Shown here: piece after piece, positions 57,776 through 64,000 of the stretch
Numbering within the stretch: the stretch's first letter is position 1
Layout: each line of letters begins with the position of its first letter
Source of the DNA: Megaleporinus macrocephalus
Taxonomy: Eukaryota > Chordata > Actinopteri > Characiformes > Anostomidae
Reading direction: 5' to 3'
Assembly (NCBI GenBank): GCA_021613375.1
Contig: CM038704.1
Location: forward strand, 6,916,538 to 6,980,537
Length of the DNA stretch: 64,000 nucleotides
Position numbers and translations under genes: made by a program
The notes under the pieces: model-generated
What the model was told of the DNA's origin: nothing
The model's input: the letters and a program-made list of their open reading frames with translations, nothing else
Database searches by the model: none

Positions 57776-58607
57776 TACAGATGGAAAGATCGATCGGCTA
57801 TGTATCGGTAGATTTTAATCAAAATGTGTGATCAGTGATCGGCCGATATTTCTCCAATTTAGCCGATCCAGAGAGCCGATAAACAAATGAGCCTAATTTC
57901 TGTATTTACAGCTAGCATTTTGTTAAAACCCACTCCGGTAAGGTCCTTGCAATTCCTATCTGAACCACTAGGTGGAAACACACACCCTTTCATTTTCCAC
58001 AGACTGACTAAAGCAGCGCGCCTCACGAGAACGGGTTTTGTCACGGCATGAGCTGTCCGTATGGCAGTTTGTTGCCGTATGTGATGCAGACTCATCCAGG
58101 ACGTTTTGTAAAATTAGTCAAATCAATGTGTCTCGTTGAGGAACCGAGACAAAGACATTTAACTCTACTAATCTGATACAGCACTGCACACGGCTTAATA
58201 CAGTGAGTATCAGCAAACAGCAGAGCTAGCACACACAGCTAACACAAAACAAACAACCCAGAACACCTACAGACCAGATCTGACCGGTACCGGTACAATT
58301 CAAGATCTACAGTTAATGTGGAGTCTGCATGTATTTAATTAGCTTTTTTCGTTTAAATTCAGGGTCTAAATTGAATTTGATTGCAGTATTTGTTTGATTT
58401 ACTTTGTTTATTTGCTGTTAATTTTGTTAAAATATTATGCTGTTTCAAATGAGCTCATTAAAAATGTTTCATGACTTGCTTGCACTAATGACTACATATA
58501 GCCCTGCCGTGGCATATAGCCCCGCCCTCGATCGGTATCGGTTATCAGTCGATCATGCTGAAAGGTGATCGGAATCGGCCTCAAAAACGCTGATCAGTCC
58601 ATCTCTA
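57776..58607. mobile_element. hAT-type non-autonomous element, 832 bp, perfect 8-bp target duplication GTTATTAC
   Basis: It starts TACAGATGGAAAGATCGATC and ends TGATCAGTCCATCTCTA. The reverse complement of the end, TAGAGATGGACTGATCA, matches the start. GTTATTAC flanks both sides (57768-57775, 58608-58615). The subterminal parts are rich in GATCGGNNATCGG words in both orientations. No transposase frame. The 8-bp duplication assigns it to the hAT superfamily. Confidence 0.88.
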
Positions 58608-58615
58608 GTTATTAC

Positions 58616-59439
58616 ATGAGAAAATGTGCTGTTCCAACTGTTGAGATGCTCTTACATACTTACATAGCCACCATAGAAAATAATACATGTGTAATTACAT
58701 TAGCTGTACTGCTGCAATCCATCTGTAACACTGGCTACATCAGTGGCTACATCAGACACTTCATATAAACTGGGACTGATGTTAAGGACACAGCACATTT
58801 GGAAACTGTGTCCACCACAATGGTCTTCCAACTAGTTTTTCCCATCCAAGAATTTATTTTTACCCATTTCACTTTAATATTTAACATTTGTTTGGAAATC
58901 GGCACGTTATTTAACCACATATCAGCCCGCACTGATATAACTACAGTGAGGAAAAGGATCTGAGGCTGAGCCAGAGAGCTGCTCAGAAGAAAACAGATGG
59001 AAAGGCTGCTTAGACAAACAGCCCCATGGCTGCAAAGGCAGTGATAGTGTTGAGTTTTTGAAGGAAACAAAGCACTGTGTACTGATCAATACGCTAATTT
59101 CCTCTGTGCCTGTGAAAACAGGGCTTTACACAAGAGTTAGAAACACTGGATGTGTTTACTTTCATCAGGGAATATGATTTCTGCTTGTTGCATCACCCAC
59201 TAAATCAAACATGTGGCCATTAAGTATTACTTAAAAAAAGTAGAGCCCAATATTAATGACTTTTTGTAAATATAAATAACATACAGATGGACATCTGGGT
59301 AATGCATTTGTATATTAGTGTCCATCTGATTAACTAGAGTGAAGAAATGTCCCCCAGTTTCTGATGTTGTTAAAGGTCAGTGATGATTTTTAAATAATTA
59401 TACTTATTCATTCATATTCATTATAACAGCATATCACAG
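58616..59439. other. Unassigned sequence
   Basis: No gene or recognised repeat. Confidence 0.35.
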
Positions 59440-59723
59440 ATTCAGTTCAGATGTTGAGGCAATAAGTCACTATTTTGAGATACTTAGTCAAGCTTGGAAG
59501 AGAGTAAGTGAATATGTTGAGATACTTAGTCAATATTTTGAGAAAACAAGTTAATATTTGTGTTTTTAACACAATAAATTTTACAATATAAACATGTATG
59601 TAAGAAATTGGAGACAAAAGGTATTACTTAGTCAAAGCTTTTGAGAAAGTTTGCTGAGATACTAATTAAGATAAGATTCAAAGACAATAACTTTGCCATT
59701 ATTTGGAGATGATACATTTTAAT

Positions 59724-60114
59724 AAGTGTTGCACCGATACGGGATTGGTATCAGAGCCGATACTGGCCCTTACATACAGTATCGGTATCGGCAATAGAGA
59801 GCGCCAATACCATGAAGCTTATTGACTACATGGCTGCACGTGTTTCTGCATTGTGGCAATTTTTATTTTTTCATAGCTCTGAAACTTTTTAATGTGCAGT
59901 TACTGAACCAGTAAATGGTTTTCTTTCAAGATTATTATATCTTATTCAGATTATTATATCTTATTCAAGACATAAAAAATACAACATACAAAAAGTGGAA
60001 CACTATAAAGCATTAAAGTCAGAGTTGGTATCGGTACTCTGTATTGGCAGATACCTGAAAAGCTGGTATAGGTATTGGTATCAGTAAGGAAAAAGTGGTA
60101 TCGGTACATCCCTA
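59724..60114. mobile_element. hAT-type non-autonomous element, 391 bp, perfect 8-bp target duplication ATTTTAAT
   Basis: It begins AAGTGTTGCACCGATACGGG and ends GGTATCGGTACATCCCTA. The reverse complement of the end (TAGGGATGTACCGATACC) matches the start with a few changes. ATTTTAAT lies on both sides (59716-59723, 60115-60122). GGTATCGG and its complement are repeated inside. No transposase. It inserted into the degenerate periodic tract, so it is younger than that tract. Confidence 0.85.
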
Positions 60115-60195
60115 ATTTTAATAATGAACTCAATCATTTAAGTTACTTATAATTCAATAAGCTAAATTGATATTTAGAGATTGCAAACAAGTAAT

Positions 60196-60198
<3 letters not shown>

Positions 60199-60276
<78 letters not shown>
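60199..60276. repeat. (AT)n microsatellite
   Basis: About 38 AT units. Confidence 0.97.
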
Positions 60277-60278
<2 letters not shown>

Positions 60279-61252
60279 TATATTTTATAAAAATTGATTT
60301 AAATATAGGTTGATATTTCAAGGCTCTAAAAATATTTAGAGAAACTTTTGAGGCAACAATTGAAAGCAACATGGTGACAAGCTACATAAGCTTATACATA
60401 TATTTAAGTAAACTTTACATCTAGAAAATTCAGTATTCTGAGTAGATAATGTGAAATATGTCAATAAGAAATAATTACAAGAAAAAGTTTATATTTTGAA
60501 GAAACAACTAACCAACTAATAACTGCTAATCAAGATATCTTGACAGTCATTATCTAAAGATGATGCATTTAAAAACATGTTAATACTAAATCAATAATTC
60601 AAAAATAAATGTTTAGAGCTATTAAAGTATTTTGAGATGTCAACAAATATTTAGAAAAAAATATTTAGATACCAACTAAATACCAACATCTGTAAATACT
60701 GACAATAACATCTCAGAGTAACAACTCAATATGTTGAAATATTTCTAAAATTATATTTAAAAGTTATTTACTCTGATTCTGAGAACAGGCCAATATTCTA
60801 AAGGCACTAACTAAATACTATTAGAAAATAAATCAATGATTACTCAGAGATGCTACTCCCAGTATGTACAGATAAGTCGTCACTATTTTGAGAAATATTC
60901 CTAAAATAATATTTAGAGCTACTAACTCTGAGATTCTGAGATGCTACATCAACAGTTTGAGAAGCAGGCCAATATTTTAAGGCACCAAATGAAAAGCAGC
61001 ATTTGAGATACTCAACTTTTTAAGAATCTGTAAAATAAACAAGTGATTTTCTCTCCTCCACCGCGCAGGAACTGTCTTCCACAGTGGCGTTTCTGACACA
61101 AGACTGTGGTAAAATTCTTCATCCACCAAAACCTACCAGCTCTGTCTGTCATGTGGCTGAGCATTTAGAAGATTATCTGGTTGTGTGAAGCACTGAAGCT
61201 GCCCAGAGCTGCTCTGGCTGAGATATTTATGATTTCTCAGCAATCGAAATCT

Positions 61253-61425
61253 TCACGGAGTCATTTCCGCCAGAAAGTACGCCATTCTTTCACAGATGCA
61301 TTCCTTAATGGCCTCTTCAACAGCTTCCATATTGAACGCTAATGGCTGTTTAAGTGGTGCTGCTTTAGCTCCAACATTGCTGCCAGATTTGCCTGAAACT
61401 CTCTTTCTTTTTTTGTCTTTGTGAT
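61253..61425 (-). CDS. Candidate 3' terminal coding exon, unknown protein
   Basis: On the minus strand a pyrimidine-rich CTCTTCCTGTTTTCAG (ends at 61426) is a good splice acceptor. It opens a 173-bp exon reading DHKDKKRKRVSGKSGSNVGA, then KAAPLKQPLAFNMEAVEEA, then IKECICERMAYFLAEMTP and a TGA stop at 61253-61255. The N-terminal part is basic and lysine-rich, like a nuclear localisation signal. The C-terminal part looks like an amphipathic helix. The region is not low complexity and matches no transposon I know. The frame continues upstream to 61564, but that part (LALAHYHITNQLLVFAISKS) looks intronic. I do not recognise the family and see no partner exon in this window, so it could be a chance ORF or a pseudogene exon. 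Confidence 0.35.
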
Positions 61426-61689
61426 CTGAAAACAGGAAGAGTGGAAGCTGATTTTCAGGGTAAACCTCACGGGAACATGAAAGACTTTTACTAATAGCAA
61501 ATACAAGAAGCTGGTTAGTGATATGATAATGAGCTAATGCTAACAGGCCCAATGCAAATTTCATTTAGAGTTTTACTACATTAGGACTTCAGAAGAGATG
61601 TGCCGATAGTTACTGGGTGAGGACTCAATGGTGGTGAAGGTTTTACTGAAGAGTCATTGGCTGTTAATTAGTCTAGTGCCTCTTTTACA

Positions 61690-61908
61690 TTCAATATCTC
61701 AAAACTGACTCATTTTCTCAAGATATTTAGTCATCGCCTTCAAATACTGACATGTTTTCTCCAACCATTGACTTAGTATTTGAAAATGTCACAGATTCAC
61801 TTAGTTGGTTAGTTGTTTCTTTGAAATTTCAACCCATTTCTCTAAGTATTTCACAATATTTACTGAGAATACTCACCAATTTTCTAAAATATTAGTTAGA
61901 AGATTCAA
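61690..61908 (-). repeat. Inverted arm of the degenerate periodic tract
   Basis: Reverse complemented, this contains TTTCAAAGAAACAACTAACC followed by AACTAAG, matching TGAAGAAACAACTAACCAAC near 60496, plus TAAATATCTTGAGAAAATGA and GTCAGTTTTGAGATATTG. It ends just before the LTR target site at 61911. Confidence 0.6.
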
Positions 61909-61915
61909 ATATTGG

Positions 61916-62455
61916 TGTAAGCAATGCTGCTCAGCACACCAGAGGTGAGCACACTACACCTGACTCTCATCATCTGGTCTCCACAAAACCTTTTCATCAC
62001 CACAGTGTCTGATATTGTTTGTAGTATCCGTACATGCTTTTTATCGTTGTTTGGATGAGCTAGGCTAACGCCTTACCCAGCCAAGCCAAGTCGAAGTCAA
62101 GCCAACACAGCCGGGTCCAGTCAAGCCGTCCATCTCCAAGACACACTACGCCAAGTCCAGGTTTCCCTAGTCACGCCAGTACAAGCTAAATCTACCCAGC
62201 CACACCTATCGGGCCAGGCTATCTTACGGCCCGCCACGCGTTCACTAACTCTACCCTTTCGTTAGGGTCTCTTCTCTACTTCCTTTCTTACAGAAAGCCA
62301 AACGCCTGGATTCTTCAGTCCGAGCTGCCCTGGTTTCCTGGCTATCGCACCTCAGCCCAGCCCAGTACACTGCTTTTTGTATTTTACTGTTGTTTTCAAT
62401 AAAACAGCCTGCTTATGGATCTTACCTTTGCTTCTGAGTCTTGTAAATCATTACA
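61916..62455 (+). mobile_element. Solo LTR (540 bp) with 5-bp target duplication ATTGG
   Basis: It begins TGTAAGCAATG and ends GTAAATCATTACA, with inverted TGTAA/TTACA ends. ATTGG lies directly before (61911-61915) and after (62456-62460). AATAAA at 62398-62403 is the probable polyadenylation signal. The tail AATAAAACAGCCTGCTTATG then GATC is related to the 921-bp LTR at 12103-13023, and both start TGTAAGCA. The 62080-62240 part is rich in CCAAGYC and CCAGYCA words. No internal region, so it is a solo LTR, probably Ty3/gypsy-type. Confidence 0.87.
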
Positions 62456-62460
62456 ATTGG

Positions 62461-62910
62461 CTTATATTAATATTGATTAGTGTTTCAAAATCCCTCAAAG
62501 CTGGCAGTCCTGCGGTGTCAGTAGCGAACCGTGAGCCTCAGCCCTCTCCCCAACCAACCCCCAGCTAGTGTTTCTCCAGCTAGTGTCGCCACAGCGGGCG
62601 GAAATGAACATACAGTTAAGCCCCGCCCACTTAGAGGGAAGATATGATTGGTCAGTTTTACTGTCATTTGAAATTGGTATGGCGCTAAATTAGAACTGCC
62701 TGGCCCCCTCTGTACATGAACAGCAGGACCACCAATCACCAACATTCTGGGAAGGCATCACTGTCCTTATAGGGGGAGACACAGGCTCACAGGCTTCCAC
62801 TTAACCCCTCAAGCTCCAACACAGAGTGAATAAATACGTTTAAATAATTTATTTGTCTATATTTTTGTAATTGTTTAGATGTTGATTGTCAAACTGTAGG
62901 TACATAAAAA

Positions 62911-62915
<5 letters not shown>
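62461..62915. other. Unassigned sequence, GC-box-like and CCAAT-like words
   Basis: GCCCCGCCCACTTAGAGG (62621) and TGATTGGTCAG (62646) sit together but I see no transcription unit next to them. It may be part of a dispersed repeat. Confidence 0.3.

Positions 62916-62992
<77 letters not shown>
62916..62992. repeat. (AT)n microsatellite
   Basis: About 38 AT units. Confidence 0.97.
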
Positions 62993-62998
<6 letters not shown>

Positions 62999-63116
62999 GT
63001 ATGTGCAAGTGTGTTTTAGGCCCTAGGCTAGGATACAATGAGGAGGCTTAGATGAAGTTTGTGTTGTTGTTTGTAATCTTTTTAAATCTCAGTTGCGCCA
63101 TCAGCCATCCCCGACA

Positions 63117-63178
63117 AACATACATACATATACACACACACACACACACGTGTGTGTATATGTGTGTATATATATATC
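63117..63178. repeat. (CATA)/(CA)/(TG)/(TA) composite repeat with a perfect palindrome
   Basis: The CA run turns directly into a TG run, giving a 16-bp perfect palindrome ACACACACGTGTGTGT centred at 63149/63150. Prone to cruciform or Z-DNA. Confidence 0.9.
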
Positions 63179-64000
63179 TTTTAACCATTTTTCACTTCCA
63201 TTATCTTGGCCGTGTTTTTGTTTGTATATACATTATAAGACAGTAAAGATGAGCACAAATATGAATCGGGAATTGTCACACCTGAAGCTGGTTTATGGAG
63301 GAGGCTCGGATACAGGTAAGGAAGTAAGTGTGTAATGTTGTATGGGCCGGTTTTCTCTGTATGAAGAAATAATTTATAAGTCATTTTGGGGTGAAAAATG
63401 TCAGGGACGTTTAAATGAAATGGTTCAATGAGCAACTCATGAATTATTGAAAATTCAATTTTCCAGCCTGGCTTTCCATAAATTCACTTCATCACAGTGG
63501 CGGAGTGGTGTGGAGACTGCGGCGCTAATGTAACACGCCGGTGATTTGGAGCAATTTTTCAGCCGTATTTTTGCTCTTGTTTATAAAGTACAGTGCAAGG
63601 CTGATGGACCGAGAGGAGGAAGTGTGTTTGTGTGTGTGTTTGTGTGTGTGTGTGTACTGGCACAGTGGCTACACACACACATACAGTGGTCTGGCTGTTG
63701 CCTGTGTGAGTGTAGTGTGGACGCCATGTGGCACCATGACCTTCAGGAAACCGTCTAAAAACGTATTTATATGAAATAAAAACTGAACGTCTGTTTTGTT
63801 TGGAAACAAAAAGATTATGTTTAAAGCATCCAGGAGAACATCGACCAACCAGGACTGTTCTCTAGGCTGATAGAGCCAAGCAAGCACTCCCCATTGGTTG
63901 GCACCACAGGCACTTGAACAAGACTATTAACAATAGCTATAAACAAGATTAGATCACATAGCCCTCATTATATGTAGGGTCATAAATATTTGGACACAAA
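63179..64000. other. Unassigned; 63430-63560 may be conserved non-coding
   Basis: 63430-63560 has repeat-free balanced sequence (TTCAATTTTCCAGCCTGGCT, GCGGCGCTAATGTAACACGC). A (TG)n run lies at 63622-63655. At 63249-63317 an ATG frame ends in GATACAG|GTAAGG, a consensus splice donor, but its encoded residues (HLKLVYGGGSDT) are unrecognised. Confidence 0.3.

Larger units (their letters stand above)
59440..61060 (+). repeat. Degenerate periodic tract (TTTGAGATACTnAnTCAATATT words)
   Basis: Loose, strongly diverged repeats of TATTTTGAGATACTTAGTCA, AATATTTAGAG, TTTTGAGGCAAC and GAGATACTCA recur every 25-50 bp over 1.6 kb, interrupted by a hAT-type element (59724-60114) and an AT microsatellite. 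The same words in reverse complement fill 61690-61908. It looks like an ancient, eroded minisatellite. No coding potential. Confidence 0.7.

Noticed and set aside
63249..63317. Short first coding exon ending at a consensus donor (GATACAG|GTAAGG)
   Set aside because: The donor is good, but the 23-residue peptide is unrecognised, and a single short exon next to low-complexity DNA is not enough to call.

Overview
The window looks like a gene-poor, repeat-dense stretch of a teleost fish genome. I recognise several teleost repeat families from memory: the palindromic element with the terminus CACCGATCAGCCATAACATT, tRNA-derived SINEs, L2-type LINE tails, and Tc1-, hAT- and Ty3-like elements. An otophysan (characin, catfish or knifefish type) seems most likely, but that rests on recalled repeat content and not on a database search. 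I find no complete protein-coding gene, no rRNA or functional tRNA, and nothing bacterial such as operons, CRISPR or IS elements. The only host coding candidate is one possible 3' terminal exon on the minus strand near 61.3 kb. All other recognisable coding sequence is decayed transposon.

Layout. 0-8 kb: half of a palindromic element, a tRNA-SINE, a 33-bp tandem repeat, an antisense LINE relic (2.2-3.2 kb), a nested and inverted MITE cluster around an AT microsatellite (4.3-5.2 kb), and a 20-bp minisatellite grown from a retroposon tail. 8.3-11.1 kb: a 2.7-kb minisatellite whose 24/25-bp unit matches a Tc1-type inverted terminal repeat. 12.1-13.0 kb: a solo LTR with a perfect 5-bp target duplication. 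13-17 kb: MITEs, two bounded by TA. 17.7-23.25 kb: a 5.5-kb array of a 25-bp unit containing TTAGGG-like stretches and showing higher-order repeats. 23.3-29 kb: unique sequence, a full palindromic element and a ~0.6-0.7-kb quasi-tandem repeat. 29-34 kb: L2 pieces, a CA/TA tract, the second and larger 20-bp array, and a Tc1-type MITE. 35-42 kb: SINE fragments, a GATA microsatellite, a 47-bp array with 24 indel-free units lying in the 3' UTR of an antisense LINE, and a degenerate higher-order repeat at 40.9-41.8 kb.

42-64 kb: a 495-bp hAT-type element with a perfect 8-bp duplication whose insertion junction recurs 3.2 kb away, an island of unique balanced-composition sequence (45.3-46.9 kb) that could be conserved non-coding DNA, a hAT remnant with a broken BED-finger transposase, a 1.04-kb insertion with a 10-bp duplication inside another repeat, a second palindromic element, a tandem duplication at 55.3-56.9 kb, a Tc1/IS630-type transposase C-terminus, two more hAT-type elements with perfect 8-bp duplications, a degenerate periodic tract with an inverted arm, and a second solo LTR with a 5-bp duplication.

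The main theme is repeat genesis. Three of the large tandem arrays can be tied, from sequence in this same window, to the end or 3' UTR of a specific transposable element. I see no new gene system. The most unusual features are these transposon-seeded arrays, the telomere-like 5.5-kb array, and the insertions whose target duplications can be read directly.
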